Assembly (NCBI GenBank): GCA_041694275.1
Contig: JASMTQ010000023.1
Coordinates: forward strand, 1-17,729
Source of the DNA: M55B118 sp041694275
Lineage (GTDB): Bacteria; Bacillota_I; Bacilli_A; Izemoplasmatales; Izemoplasmataceae
Direction: 5' to 3'
Length of the DNA stretch: 17,729 nt
Shown here one piece after another: positions 1 to 8,407 of this stretch. The translations under genes were made by a program, and so were the position numbers. Each line of letters starts with the position of its first letter. Position 1 is the first letter of the stretch. The notes under the pieces are model-generated. The model had not been told where the DNA came from, made no database searches, and saw only the letters and a list, made by a program, of their open reading frames with translations.

Positions 1-2826
1 GGTGAACTCACACTCAAGCACTATATTGTGCTTGGAAACTACAAAATCCATTCATCAAAGGTTCAGGAAGATATCACCGCCATCCTTGAAAACAAAACCT
101 ATAACGAGCTTTTGGAAGGCCTTATCGATGATCCTTACAAACCGTATGACTATTCTAAAAAGAACCCTTTTTCAAGCGATGTCAAAAGCACGGTAGAAGA
201 AAAAAATCTCACTTACATAAACGACCTCAACTATTCTCAGGAAAAGGTCCTTGGCCTTTTAAACACCCATGACAGTCTCGTTATCTGGGGACCTCCGGGT
301 ACCGGTAAAAGCCAGACCATCACCTCACTTATCGCGCGTCAGATAGAAAAAGAGGAAAACGTGCTCGTAGTAAGCGAGAAAAAAGTCGCCCTCGACGTTA
401 TCAAAAGCCGTCTTGGCTACGCGACCAAGTTTGCGCTTTTCATGGACGACGCTGAAGACAAACAGGCGTTTTACGGACAACTCAAAAACCACATCGATCC
501 CTTGCCTCCCGTTAGAAACCTCAACAACGACAAGGACACCTACGATGAAAACATCCAGAAGATCCTTACCAAGATGGATGCCATGCATGACGCGTTTTAC
601 AAACAGACCTATCTGGACGTTCCAATCTACAAACTCTACCCCAGGTTTCTTACAACGAAGAAACTGAAAGACGACCTCTTCCCTGAAACCGTTCACGAAA
701 CGTTCAAGGAAACGTTTGAAGACTTCAAGGTGTCCGAACTTGAAACCCTTGAAAAGACCTTTGAAAAGACCGACAAACTAAAAAACATCCTCATCTACAA
801 ATACGCGATTGATACCTATCCGATTTTAACGAAGATGAACCTGCAGCTTACAAGAAGTGAAAAACTCAAGCGCACCGATTTCTACAAGGCCTTTGAAAGC
901 TTCAAGGAATCGTTTGACCATGCGTTTTTCTTCGGCAAGAGAAAACTCAAGAAAGCGTTTATCGCCAATCACATCGAAGATCTTGACTATTTCTTCCAAA
1001 AAAAGCGCCTGCGAAAGAAGTTCATGCTTTCTCTCATTCACGACAAGGGGTTTTATGAGTTCTTCAAGACCCATTTCTCCAAATTCGAAAAAGCGGCCTA
1101 TCAGATGAGCAATTTAAGCGATATGGAACTGAGCTATATCGACATGCTGCTATACAAAACGCCCTTCAGAGAGCTTAAAAAGGTGCACCTTAGACACACA
1201 GACATTTTCGATGCCCTATATACCGGCATCATCGAGAAGTTCGAAGCCATGAACCAGGACAAGGTCTACGACCTCAAGCACTACAAAGAACTCATGGAAG
1301 ACCTTCAAAAAGCCGTCCAGGACAAACTTCAAATGAGTGAAGAAACCTTCTCCATGGCTCTTTATCAGGACGCACTCAATTTCTCGAACTCCAAACGCAT
1401 CATGGACATCAAAAGACGGATTGATCAATCCAAACGTTTGAGTGTTTCCAAGTTCATAGATACTTACCAGCTTGAACTTTTCTCAAACATCAAAGTGTGG
1501 ATGATGACGCCTGAAGTCATCTCTCAGATCATTCCTCTCAATTTTGCGATGTTCGACCTCGTCATCTTTGATGAGGCTTCACAGATGTTCGTTGAAAAAG
1601 CGATTCCAACCATTTACAGAGCCAAGAAAGTGGTCATCGCCGGAGACTCCAAGCAGCTAAGACCGTCTTCACTCGGACAGGGTCGCCTTTCAGAGAGTGA
1701 CGATCTTGAAGAAGATGATTCACTTGATATCACGCTTGATGCGCAGAGTCTGCTTGACCTCGCCCGCTACAAGTACAAGGAATCCATTTTGAACTACCAC
1801 TACCGTAGTAAATACGAAGAACTCATAAGCTTTTCAAACCACGCCTTTTATGATGGCAAACTCATGGTCTCGCCGAACCAGGTGAAACCGAAAAAACCAC
1901 CGATTGAATACGTGGTTGTCGAAGATGGTCTTTGGGATAAAAGAAGAAACCGCCCTGAAGCCGAAAAAGTCGTATCCATCATCAAAAAGGTCCTAAGAGA
2001 AAAAGACCCTGAAGAAACCATCGGTGTCATCACCTTCAACACCGCTCAGAGAAACCTGATAGAGGACTTGCTTGATGAAGCGCTTTTCAAAAAAACACGT
2101 TTCGCTTCTCGTCTTGAAAAGGAAATGAACCGCTTCGAAGAAAGCGAAGACCAAAGCCTGTTCGTCAAAAACATTGAAAACGTGCAGGGGGATGAAAGAG
2201 ACATCATCATCTTCTCGACTGCGTACGCCAAAAACCGTGAAGGCAAGTTCCTAAGACAGTTCGGTTGGCTCAACAACGAAGGCGGACAGAACCGTTTGAA
2301 CGTTGCGATTTCGCGTGCCAAGAAGAAAATCTTCATGGTCACGAGCTTCTACCCTGAAAGCCTGCATGTAGAGGACCTGAAAAGCGCAGGCCCCAAAAGA
2401 CTCAAGGCCTACCTTCAGTACTGCCACGCCATCTCAAGAGGCAACTATGATGGTGCGAAACAGGTACTTGAACAACTCTCCGATTCTGAGATTCTCATGA
2501 AAGACGGAGATTATACGGCACTTCAAAGAAGCGTGCTTGATCGCCTTGAAAAGGAAAAACTCGAAATTCACCCAAATATCGGAATCGGAAAATACAAACT
2601 CGATTTCGCCATCGAGGATGAAACCACCAAGGATTATACGCTTGGCATCATTTTAGACATGAACGAAGAAAGCCATGCATCGGATGTAAGAGACAGCCTT
2701 TACCATCAGGAGAAGTACCTGAAAGCCAGAGGCTGGAACATCAAGCGCATATTCGCACCAAACTGGTACAAGGATGCCAACAAGGAAATGCGTGAAATCA
2801 GAAAAATACTCAGAGAAGCAACTTAA
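1..2826 (+). CDS. Superfamily 1 DNA/RNA helicase (AAA_11/AAA_12, Upf1-like) with C-terminal Vsr/MTES_1575-like domain; 5' partial
   Basis: The frame is open from the first base, so the N-terminus lies outside the window. The GTG at 28 has no ribosome binding site and is not a credible start. Helicase motifs appear in order: Walker A GPPGTGKS (289-312), motif II DEASQ (1570-1584), motif III around AGDSKQLRP (about 1640), motif IV region NYHYRS (about 1795), motif V NVQGDERD (about 2180) and motif VI NRLNVAISRAKK (about 2290). Between Walker A and motif II lies a helical insertion of roughly 400 residues rich in Lys, Phe and Glu. The last 90 residues resemble the Vsr-like nuclease domain (REase_MTES_1575) that often ends DUF4011-type helicases: KLDFAIE, GIILDMN, then RGWNIKRIFAPNW. 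The Asp in KLDFAIE is kept, but the usual Glu of the second motif is Ile. Such proteins are large (over 1200 residues), are suspected to act in nucleic-acid processing or defence, and are not well characterised. The helicase assignment is firm; the cellular role is unknown. Confidence 0.88.
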   Translation, partial: GELTLKHYIVLGNYKIHSSKVQEDITAILENKTYNELLEGLIDDPYKPYDYSKKNPFSSDVKSTVEEKNLTYINDLNYSQEKVLGLLNTHDSLVIWGPPGTGKSQTITSLIARQIEKEENVLVVSEKKVALDVIKSRLGYATKFALFMDDAEDKQAFYGQLKNHIDPLPPVRNLNNDKDTYDENIQKILTKMDAMHDAFYKQTYLDVPIYKLYPRFLTTKKLKDDLFPETVHETFKETFEDFKVSELETLEKTFEKTDKLKNILIYKYAIDTYPILTKMNLQLTRSEKLKRTDFYKAFESFKESFDHAFFFGKRKLKKAFIANHIEDLDYFFQKKRLRKKFMLSLIHDKGFYEFFKTHFSKFEKAAYQMSNLSDMELSYIDMLLYKTPFRELKKVHLRHTDIFDALYTGIIEKFEAMNQDKVYDLKHYKELMEDLQKAVQDKLQMSEETFSMALYQDALNFSNSKRIMDIKRRIDQSKRLSVSKFIDTYQLELFSNIKVWMMTPEVISQIIPLNFAMFDLVIFDEASQMFVEKAIPTIYRAKKVVIAGDSKQLRPSSLGQGRLSESDDLEEDDSLDITLDAQSLLDLARYKYKESILNYHYRSKYEELISFSNHAFYDGKLMVSPNQVKPKKPPIEYVVVEDGLWDKRRNRPEAEKVVSIIKKVLREKDPEETIGVITFNTAQRNLIEDLLDEALFKKTRFASRLEKEMNRFEESEDQSLFVKNIENVQGDERDIIIFSTAYAKNREGKFLRQFGWLNNEGGQNRLNVAISRAKKKIFMVTSFYPESLHVEDLKSAGPKRLKAYLQYCHAISRGNYDGAKQVLEQLSDSEILMKDGDYTALQRSVLDRLEKEKLEIHPNIGIGKYKLDFAIEDETTKDYTLGIILDMNEESHASDVRDSLYHQEKYLKARGWNIKRIFAPNWYKDANKEMREIRKILREAT

Positions 2827-2853
2827 AAGAGTGAGCCCGCGGGCTCACTCTTT
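2826..2853. terminator. Bidirectional palindromic terminator between helicase and amidase genes
   Basis: A perfect inverted repeat has 14-bp arms centred between 2839 and 2840, with a GC-rich core (GAGTGAGCCCG and its complement) flanked by AAA and TTT. It begins on the last base of the helicase stop codon and ends 5 bp before the amidase stop codon on the other strand. It can therefore serve both convergent transcripts. The palindrome has no spacer, so the RNA loop would form from the central bases. Confidence 0.8.
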
Positions 2854-2858
2854 AAATT

Positions 2859-4262
2859 TCAGTTGTCAAACTTCGGTGGGATTCGTTTGTTGGTCAGGCT
2901 TTCGTAGGTATGTGCGAGAGGAAGCAGGGTCTCTTCACTGAACGAAGGCCCTATGAAAAGAAGGCTTCTTGGGGTTTTGTCCGTGAACGCTTTTGCGGGA
3001 ACGATGACGGAAGGGAGACCCGCTTGTGGTGGGTAGCCCGTAATTTTAGTGGTGATGAGCGCCTCGATGTCGTGGGTTTTAAAGAGGGCTTTGAACGTGT
3101 CGCATTCATCATCAGTGGCTTTGCGTGCGCTTAGGTATTCAGGGTTCTTGAGGGTTCGATCAGACCCGAGCGCTTCAAGGAAACGGCCCTGGCCATGCTT
3201 GAGGTTTCTTTTAGAGTCCGTGAAGTTGAACGCGACGATGTCTGAGAAGGTCTTGATGTCGGTGGCGCCTCTTATCGTGCTTAAGAAGGCGTTCATGTCC
3301 CTGTGCATTTCAGGACTGAGAGTCTTCGTGTTGTCAGGAAGGGCGTATTTTTTTGTGATGGTCTTGAATGTGACGCCTTTTTTCTCAAGCAAAGTTCGGG
3401 CTTCGTCGAGGATTTCTTTTTCTTCGCCTTTTTCCTCATGCCCTTCAAAGGTTAGAACGCCGACTTTGAGGCCTCTTACGTTCTTGTCACAGGCCTTGAG
3501 AAAATCGGTCTTTTTTTCAGGGATGAGGCGTGTGAAGGTGTCTTCACTGTCTTTTCCTTTTAGAATATCCAGAAGCATTGCGCTGTCTTTCACGGTGCGG
3601 CTCATCGGTCCGGCGGTGTCCTGGAGGCTGCTTATTGGGATGATGCCGTGTCTTGAGACAAGCCCGAGCGTCGGTTTGATGCTTACGATGCTTTGACGCA
3701 TTGCGGGACTCATGAGGGATCCGTTGGTCTCGCTTCCAATAGAAAGTGGGACGTAGTTGGCCGCGACTGCGACCGCGCTGCCCGTAGAAGAGCCAAGCGG
3801 ATCAAGCGTCTTGTCATAAGGATGGATCACCTGGCCATGCAGTGACCCAAACCCCGAGGGCATGGTGGTCGTGGACATGTAGTAGGCGAATTCCGACAAG
3901 GAGGCTTTGGATAAGATGATCATGCCGGCTTCTTTTAACTTTTTCACAATGGTGGCGTCGTAGGGGGCGTAGAAATCCTTGAATACCCGGGCGTTGGCGG
4001 TGGTGCGCATGTGCCCGGTGGTGAGGACGTTGTCCTTGATGACGAGGGGGATGCCGTGAAGGGAGGACCTGGGGCCATTTTCTCTTCGCTCTAGATCAAG
4101 CACGCGCGCTTCAGTTATGGCGTGGTGGTTCATATCGGCGAGGGCGTTCAAATGCGGCTCTCTTTTTGTGATGGTTGCGATGGCGTCTTTGACGAGTCTT
4201 TCGGAAGTCGTCTCTCCATTTTCGAGTGCTTTTTGCATATCCAGTGCACTGAGTTCTTTCAT
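2859..4262 (-). CDS. Amidase-signature hydrolase, peptide-amidase/YerM-like subgroup
   Basis: This 467-residue cytoplasmic protein is an amidase-signature (AS) enzyme that hydrolyses a C-N amide bond. The Ser-cisSer-Lys triad can be read: Lys76 in GIPLVIKDN, cis-Ser158 in the variant loop GSSTGSA, and nucleophile Ser182 in SETNGSLMSPA. The following stretch, KPTLGLVSRHGIIPIS then QDTAGPMSRTV, is typical of the peptide-amidase-like branch. In GatA and fatty-acid amide hydrolase an Arg usually follows the nucleophile (SIR); here it is Met, which I recall also being variable in this branch. The length is slightly below the usual 480-540. No signal peptide is present. The ATG is preceded by GAAGG six bases upstream. 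It lies 24 bp downstream of the EAL gene with no terminator between, so the two are probably co-transcribed. It is not GatA: no gatC or gatB is adjacent. The natural substrate cannot be read from the sequence. Confidence 0.85.
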   Translation of the reverse strand: MKELSALDMQKALENGETTSERLVKDAIATITKREPHLNALADMNHHAITEARVLDLERRENGPRSSLHGIPLVIKDNVLTTGHMRTTANARVFKDFYAPYDATIVKKLKEAGMIILSKASLSEFAYYMSTTTMPSGFGSLHGQVIHPYDKTLDPLGSSTGSAVAVAANYVPLSIGSETNGSLMSPAMRQSIVSIKPTLGLVSRHGIIPISSLQDTAGPMSRTVKDSAMLLDILKGKDSEDTFTRLIPEKKTDFLKACDKNVRGLKVGVLTFEGHEEKGEEKEILDEARTLLEKKGVTFKTITKKYALPDNTKTLSPEMHRDMNAFLSTIRGATDIKTFSDIVAFNFTDSKRNLKHGQGRFLEALGSDRTLKNPEYLSARKATDDECDTFKALFKTHDIEALITTKITGYPPQAGLPSVIVPAKAFTDKTPRSLLFIGPSFSEETLLPLAHTYESLTNKRIPPKFDN

Positions 4263-4286
4263 TGTAAGCCTTCTTTCTTTACTGAA

Positions 4287-5324
4287 TTATATAAGTGTTG
4301 GCTTTGGTTTACCGTAGTAATACCCCTGGGCGTAGTCGATATCAAATGTTGAGAGGAAGGTGTCTTCCTCTTTCGTTTCCACACCTTCTACGAGGATTTT
4401 TATGGCGTTTTTCTTTGCAAGTTCGTAGTAGGCTTTGAAGGTTTTTTGTTTGTCTTCATCCTTGTGGATGCCCCGAATGATCGCCTGATCGATTTTGATG
4501 ATGGAAGGGCCCAGTTTCGATATGGCGTCCATATTCGCATAGCCGCTTCCTACATCGTCAAGGGCGGTGGTGAAGCCTCTTTTCTTGTAATATTCCAAGA
4601 TGGTATTCAAATGGTCGAAATCCTTGATGCGTTCGCTTTCAACCACTTCGAAGGTGATCTGAGAAGCGTCCATCTCATAGAAGTTTATGGCGTCCATGGT
4701 GGTTTTCAAACAGAGTTCAGGGTTGTATATGGCAGTTGGAATGAAGTTGATGAAAAGCATTTTTTTAAGTCCGACCTCGGAGGCGGCTTTTATGACGCTT
4801 TCTCTGGCGGCTTTGTCAAGGTTGAAAAGAAGATCCAAATTTTTAGCCTGGTCGAAGAGAAGTCCTGGAGGGATGTCGCTTCCGTCCTTGTCGGTGCCAC
4901 GGACCAGGCCTTCATACCCGTGTATTTCGCCATTTCGCTTGTCTATGATTGGTTGGAAGTGAACCTTGAGTGCGTTTTCTCTCAGAACATGGCGTATCTG
5001 TCTTGATTTGTAGTAATCCACCCACTCTTCAAGCGTGCGCATGTTGTGAAGCACGGATGGATCAAGGCCATTTTGTTTGTTGAAGGGAAGGATCTTTATA
5101 TCGGATCTTTCAAGGGCATTGAAAAGATCCCGCATGATTCTTATAAAGGCATGCAGACTTTCTACGTCCACGAGATAGTATTTTGTGTGTTTTTCATAGG
5201 TGTATTGTTTGTCAATCAAGCTGGCTTCAAAAAGCGGTTCGTGGTGATGGGTGGGAACATAGACATAAAGCCTCACGTTTTTGTCTTTGAAGCTGGGCAA
5301 GGTTTCACAGCGTTTGCATTTCAT
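4287..5324 (-). CDS. EAL-domain c-di-GMP phosphodiesterase with N-terminal CxxC module
   Basis: This 345-residue soluble protein has an N-terminal module of about 110 residues and an EAL domain (about 115-345) that linearises cyclic di-GMP to pGpG. EAL landmarks are all present: the signature is EGL (Glu138, GYEGLVRG), followed by Asn193 in FINFIP, Glu226/Glu229 in FEVVESE, the Asp256-Asp257 pair in ALDDVGSGY, Lys278 in IKIDQ, Glu313 in LVEGVET and Gln333 in AQGYYYGKP. Metal-binding residues are therefore kept and activity is likely. The protein opens MKCKRC, a CxxC pair that could bind metal or sense redox state; a second pair is not seen nearby, although a HHH cluster follows at residues 26-28. 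The N-terminal module matches no domain I can name. The start is supported by a purine-rich AAGGGGG site about 10 bases upstream. It heads a transcript with the amidase. Confidence 0.85.
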   Translation of the reverse strand: MKCKRCETLPSFKDKNVRLYVYVPTHHHEPLFEASLIDKQYTYEKHTKYYLVDVESLHAFIRIMRDLFNALERSDIKILPFNKQNGLDPSVLHNMRTLEEWVDYYKSRQIRHVLRENALKVHFQPIIDKRNGEIHGYEGLVRGTDKDGSDIPPGLLFDQAKNLDLLFNLDKAARESVIKAASEVGLKKMLFINFIPTAIYNPELCLKTTMDAINFYEMDASQITFEVVESERIKDFDHLNTILEYYKKRGFTTALDDVGSGYANMDAISKLGPSIIKIDQAIIRGIHKDEDKQKTFKAYYELAKKNAIKILVEGVETKEEDTFLSTFDIDYAQGYYYGKPKPTLI

Positions 5325-5353
5325 TGAAGAATCCCCCTTTTTGGTATGTCTAT

Positions 5354-5382
5354 ATTATAAATGAACAAGGGGTCGTTGTAAA
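5354..5382 (-). promoter_or_regulatory. Sigma-A-type promoter for the EAL-amidase transcript
   Basis: On the minus strand, TTTACA (5377-5382) is followed after exactly 17 bp by TATAAT (5354-5359). The -10 is a perfect match and the -35 differs from TTGACA by one base. The predicted start is near 5347, about 22 nt before the ATG at 5324. Confidence 0.75.
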
Positions 5383-5432
5383 AACAAACTTTATTTCCTT
5401 GGAAAAGGGATGCGTGAGAAGGCACTTTCGTT

Positions 5433-5438
5433 TATAAT
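5433..5438 (+). promoter_or_regulatory. Probable -10 element of the pnt-mscL operon
   Basis: A perfect TATAAT sits 40 bp upstream of pntAA on the plus strand. No convincing -35 is visible at 16-18 bp spacing (the region reads about ATGCGTG), so the promoter may be weak or depend on an activator. Its core lies only about 50 bp from the divergent EAL promoter. Confidence 0.5.
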
Positions 5439-5465
5439 AGGCAGTGAATGAACCCATTTACGAAT

Positions 5466-5471
5466 AGGAGG
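5466..5471 (+). promoter_or_regulatory. Ribosome binding site of pntAA
   Basis: AGGAGG is a full consensus Shine-Dalgarno sequence, 7 nt before the ATG at 5479. It fixes the pntAA start. Confidence 0.85.
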
Positions 5472-5478
5472 CAGTCAT

Positions 5479-6630
5479 ATGAAATTGGGAATCCCAAGAG
5501 AACAGACTCCGGAAGAATCAAGGGTTGCGCTTGTCCCGGCGCATATTCCCGGATTGATCAAGAAAGGCTATGAAGTGCTTGTGGAAAAGGACGCAGGGCT
5601 TGTAGCCGGCTACAAAAATGAAACGTATGAAGAAAAAGGCGCATCAATCGTGGAGGATTTTGACGCTCTTTTGAAAAACGCTGACGTTTTCCTTACGGTG
5701 CGTGCAGGCAAGGCCGCTTCAAACGGAAAGGCAATGGCCGAAAAGATGAAGGCGGGTCAGATCGTCATTGGACAAATGGAGCCTTACGCCAAGGACGAAG
5801 CGTTTGATCAATTTTTAGCGAACAAGGTTTCTTCGTTTTCAATGGAGCTCATCCCGAGAACCACACGGGCTCAAAGCATGGACGTGCTCTCTTCAATGGC
5901 GAACCTTGCAGGGTACAAATCAGCGCTCATTGGTGCGAATCAGAGTCCGAAGATGTTTCCGATGATGATGACCGCCGCAGGCACCATTACACCAGCGAAT
6001 GTCTTCGTGCTTGGTGTTGGTGTTGCGGGCCTACAGGCCATTGCGACGGCCAAACGTCTCGGTGCGGTCGTGAGTGCCTATGACATCAGAAGCGAAGTCA
6101 AGGAACAAGTCGAATCCCTTGGCGCCAAGTTTGTGGAATTCGACCTTGAAAGCGGCGAAGGCGAAGGTGGCTACGCAAAGGAAATGGATGAATCCTTCTA
6201 TGAACGCCAGCGTCAGATGATGATGGAAGAACTTAGTGAAAAAGACGTTGTCATCACTACGGCGAACATTCCTGGTAAAAAAGCGCCTACGCTTATTACC
6301 AAGGCCATGGTTGAAGCGATGCCCGAGGGCAGTGTGATTGTGGACCTGGCGGCTGAACGCGGTGGGAACTGCGAACTGAGTGAAGCCGGAAAGACCGTAA
6401 GAAAACACGGAGTGACCATCGTAGGGCCTGTGAACGTGGCTTCGGATCTTCCGTTCAATGCGTCACAGCTTTATTCTAAAAACATTACGACCTTTTTGCT
6501 CAATCTATTCAATAAAGAAGACAGTACCATCAACTTTGAAGACGACATCGTCAAGGCGACTGCGCTTACCCATGACGGTGCGCTTGTCAGTGAGAAAGTC
6601 AAGGAATTCATCGGAGGCGATCAAGCATGA
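5479..6630 (+). CDS. pntAA: NAD(P) transhydrogenase alpha subunit 1 (NAD(H)-binding domain I)
   Basis: This 383-residue soluble subunit binds NAD(H) and exchanges hydride with NADP(H) held by PntB in the membrane transhydrogenase. It opens with MKLGIPREQTPEESRVALVP, the alanine-dehydrogenase/PntA N-terminal signature. The Rossmann dinucleotide loop is GVGVAGLQA (179-187), followed by AYDIRSEVKEQ (200-210). The mobile-loop region is around GGYAKEMDE (230-238), and VIVDLAAERGGN (286-297) is also typical. It has no membrane segment: the domain II helices that are fused in the E. coli alpha subunit are on a separate gene here (pntAB), as in Rhodospirillum- and Thermus-type enzymes. A consensus AGGAGG site defines the start. 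Its TGA stop overlaps the pntAB start as ATGA, indicating translational coupling. Confidence 0.95.
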   Translation: MKLGIPREQTPEESRVALVPAHIPGLIKKGYEVLVEKDAGLVAGYKNETYEEKGASIVEDFDALLKNADVFLTVRAGKAASNGKAMAEKMKAGQIVIGQMEPYAKDEAFDQFLANKVSSFSMELIPRTTRAQSMDVLSSMANLAGYKSALIGANQSPKMFPMMMTAAGTITPANVFVLGVGVAGLQAIATAKRLGAVVSAYDIRSEVKEQVESLGAKFVEFDLESGEGEGGYAKEMDESFYERQRQMMMEELSEKDVVITTANIPGKKAPTLITKAMVEAMPEGSVIVDLAAERGGNCELSEAGKTVRKHGVTIVGPVNVASDLPFNASQLYSKNITTFLLNLFNKEDSTINFEDDIVKATALTHDGALVSEKVKEFIGGDQA

Positions 6631-6920
6631 CACTTATTTATCTCATAACCATTCTGGCGATGGCGGTATTTCTAGGATTCGAACTCATCACCAAGGTGCC
6701 TGCGACACTGCATACACCGCTTATGAGCGGATCGAACGCCATCTCAGGGATTACGATTGTCGGTGCGGTTGGGGTGCTTCTTACGCATCTTACCGTAAGT
6801 GAAGTCGGCGTCTTTCCCTTTATATTGGCAGCGGTGGCCCTGTTTTTCGCGACCATTAACGTGGTTGGCGGGTTCGTGGTATCCAACCGCATGCTACAAA
6901 AATTCAAGGGGAGGAAATAA
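6627..6920 (+). CDS. pntAB: NAD(P) transhydrogenase alpha subunit 2 (membrane domain)
   Basis: This 97-residue membrane protein has three predicted helices (about residues 2-20, 38-57, 62-84). It forms the alpha part of the ion-translocating domain II with PntB. The family hallmark after helix 1 is present: ELITKVPATLHTPLMSGSNA. A Thermus enzyme uses a His about 11 residues after the Leu-His-Thr-Pro motif for proton transfer; here that position reads Ser (SNAISG). The C-terminus is short and basic. The start overlaps the pntAA stop (ATGA), and its stop lies 2 nt before the pntB ATG. The length matches the usual 90-110 residues for split alpha-2 subunits. Confidence 0.93.
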   Translation: MTLIYLITILAMAVFLGFELITKVPATLHTPLMSGSNAISGITIVGAVGVLLTHLTVSEVGVFPFILAAVALFFATINVVGGFVVSNRMLQKFKGRK

Positions 6921-6922
6921 CG

Positions 6923-8389
6923 ATGGATTATCAAACTTTATTTGACGCAAAAGAAGTCGTTGTTGGACTTCTCTATCTGCTTAGTGCCGTGTTCTTCATT
7001 ATCGGCATCAAGAACCTTTCAAAACCGAAAACCGCCCCGAGAGGGAATATGCTTGGAGCGACAGGGATGCTTATTGCGTTCTTAACCGCGTTCATTGATT
7101 TCGGTGTGCACATTGACGTGGACGCAGAAGCGATTAATGCAACCTTTGATTACTGGTATATCCTCTTAGCCGCGATTGGACTCGGCGCCGTGATCGGCGT
7201 ATGGAGCGCTCTCGGGGTTAAAATGACAGGCATGCCTCAAATGGTCGCCATATTCAACGGATTTGGCGGTGGTGCGAGCTTGCTTGTGGCTGGGGTGTTC
7301 TATCAGTTTGAACTGGAAAGCACGTCCGCTTCAGAACTCGCGATTCCCATGTTGATCGCAACGGTCTTATCAGGCCTCATCGGCGCGGTCACCTTTTCAG
7401 GATCGCTTATTGCCTACGGTAAACTCCAGGGGCTCAAGATCATTCCTGGCAAACCGGTCAATTATACAGGCGACTTGGTTGTTAAACTCTTGTTGCTTAC
7501 AGGGGCTGCGGTGCTAGGAATCATCATGGTTCTTAACCCGGGCATGATTGGCTGGTACTGGCTGATTGTCGGTGTGGGCGTCCTTCTTGGTGTGCTGCTC
7601 GTCATAGGTATTGGCGGCGCCGACATGCCGGTTGTCATTTCACTTTTAAACTCATATTCAGGGCTGGCGGCCGCGGCGACGGGCTTTGTGCTCGGCAACG
7701 TCGTACTCATTATTGCGGGTTCACTCGTAGGCGCGAGCGGCCTCATTCTCACCATGATTATGTGCAAGGCCATGAATCGCTCACTCATCAACGTCCTCTT
7801 CGGAGGCTTTGGCGGGGACAACGCTTCAAGTGGTGAGAGTGCCGATTCCATGTACGAAGGAAAAATCACCCAGACCTCTTCTGAAGAAGTCGCGATGGTG
7901 CTTGAAAGTGCCAGACGCGTCGTATTCGTTCCTGGATACGGCATGGCGGTTGCCCGCGCGGCAACCCCGGTAAGACAGTTAAGTGAAGCACTTGAAAAAG
8001 CGGGCGTGGAAGTCGCTTTTGGAATCCATCCGGTTGCCGGCAGGATGCCTGGTCACATGAACGTGCTTCTTGCTGAAGAAAGCATTCCTTATGACAAGTT
8101 GCTTGATCTGGATACTGTGAATCCAACCTTCAGACAAACCGATGTCGTCATTGTCATTGGGGCTAACGATGTTGTGAACCCATCAGCACGTGACGCGGAT
8201 TCACCGATTTCAGGCATGCCTATTTTGGATGTTGATCAGGCGCAGACATGTGTCGTGATTAAACGTTCACTTTCTCCAGGATTCGCAGGCATACCAAATC
8301 CACTCTTCGCCAAAGACAATACGCTGATGCTTTTTGGAGACGGGAAGAAAATGATGGAAGAACTCGTCAAGGAATACAAGGAGCTCTAA
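6923..8389 (+). CDS. pntB: NAD(P) transhydrogenase beta subunit (membrane domain II plus NADP(H)-binding domain III)
   Basis: This 488-residue subunit carries about eight or nine hydrophobic helices (residues 12 to about 285), then a soluble domain III (about 315-488) that binds NADP(H). Domain III signatures are clear: VFVPGYGMAVARAA (334-347), the long VAGRMPGHMNVLLAEE motif (371-386), GANDVVNPSARD (413-424) and KRSLSPGFAG (447-456). In domain II the Asp234/Asn243 pair (ADMPVVISLLNSYSG) is kept. The residue matching E. coli His91 appears to be Asn112 (MPQMVAIFNGFGGG). The ATG follows GAGGAA by five to six bases and lies 2 nt after pntAB. It catalyses reversible NADH plus NADP+ hydride transfer coupled to ion movement, probably supplying NADPH. 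It is followed at once by mscL without a terminator. Confidence 0.95.
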   Translation: MDYQTLFDAKEVVVGLLYLLSAVFFIIGIKNLSKPKTAPRGNMLGATGMLIAFLTAFIDFGVHIDVDAEAINATFDYWYILLAAIGLGAVIGVWSALGVKMTGMPQMVAIFNGFGGGASLLVAGVFYQFELESTSASELAIPMLIATVLSGLIGAVTFSGSLIAYGKLQGLKIIPGKPVNYTGDLVVKLLLLTGAAVLGIIMVLNPGMIGWYWLIVGVGVLLGVLLVIGIGGADMPVVISLLNSYSGLAAAATGFVLGNVVLIIAGSLVGASGLILTMIMCKAMNRSLINVLFGGFGGDNASSGESADSMYEGKITQTSSEEVAMVLESARRVVFVPGYGMAVARAATPVRQLSEALEKAGVEVAFGIHPVAGRMPGHMNVLLAEESIPYDKLLDLDTVNPTFRQTDVVIVIGANDVVNPSARDADSPISGMPILDVDQAQTCVVIKRSLSPGFAGIPNPLFAKDNTLMLFGDGKKMMEELVKEYKEL

Positions 8390-8407
8390 ATGGAAAAGAG
8401 GGGAACT

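Noticed and set aside
28..30. GTG at 28 as the true start of the helicase
   Set aside because: The frame is open to the window edge, no ribosome site precedes it, and the family needs a larger N-terminal region.
325..696. Long minus-strand open frame opposite the helicase, and similar antisense frames opposite the amidase, EAL, pnt and PAS-EAL genes
   Set aside because: These lie opposite well-supported genes, have no credible ribosome sites and give low-complexity shadow proteins.
2859..4262. Amidase as GatA of the tRNA-dependent amidotransferase
   Set aside because: No gatC or gatB neighbour; the motif around the nucleophile (NGSLMSPA) and the QDTAGPM region fit the peptide-amidase branch better.
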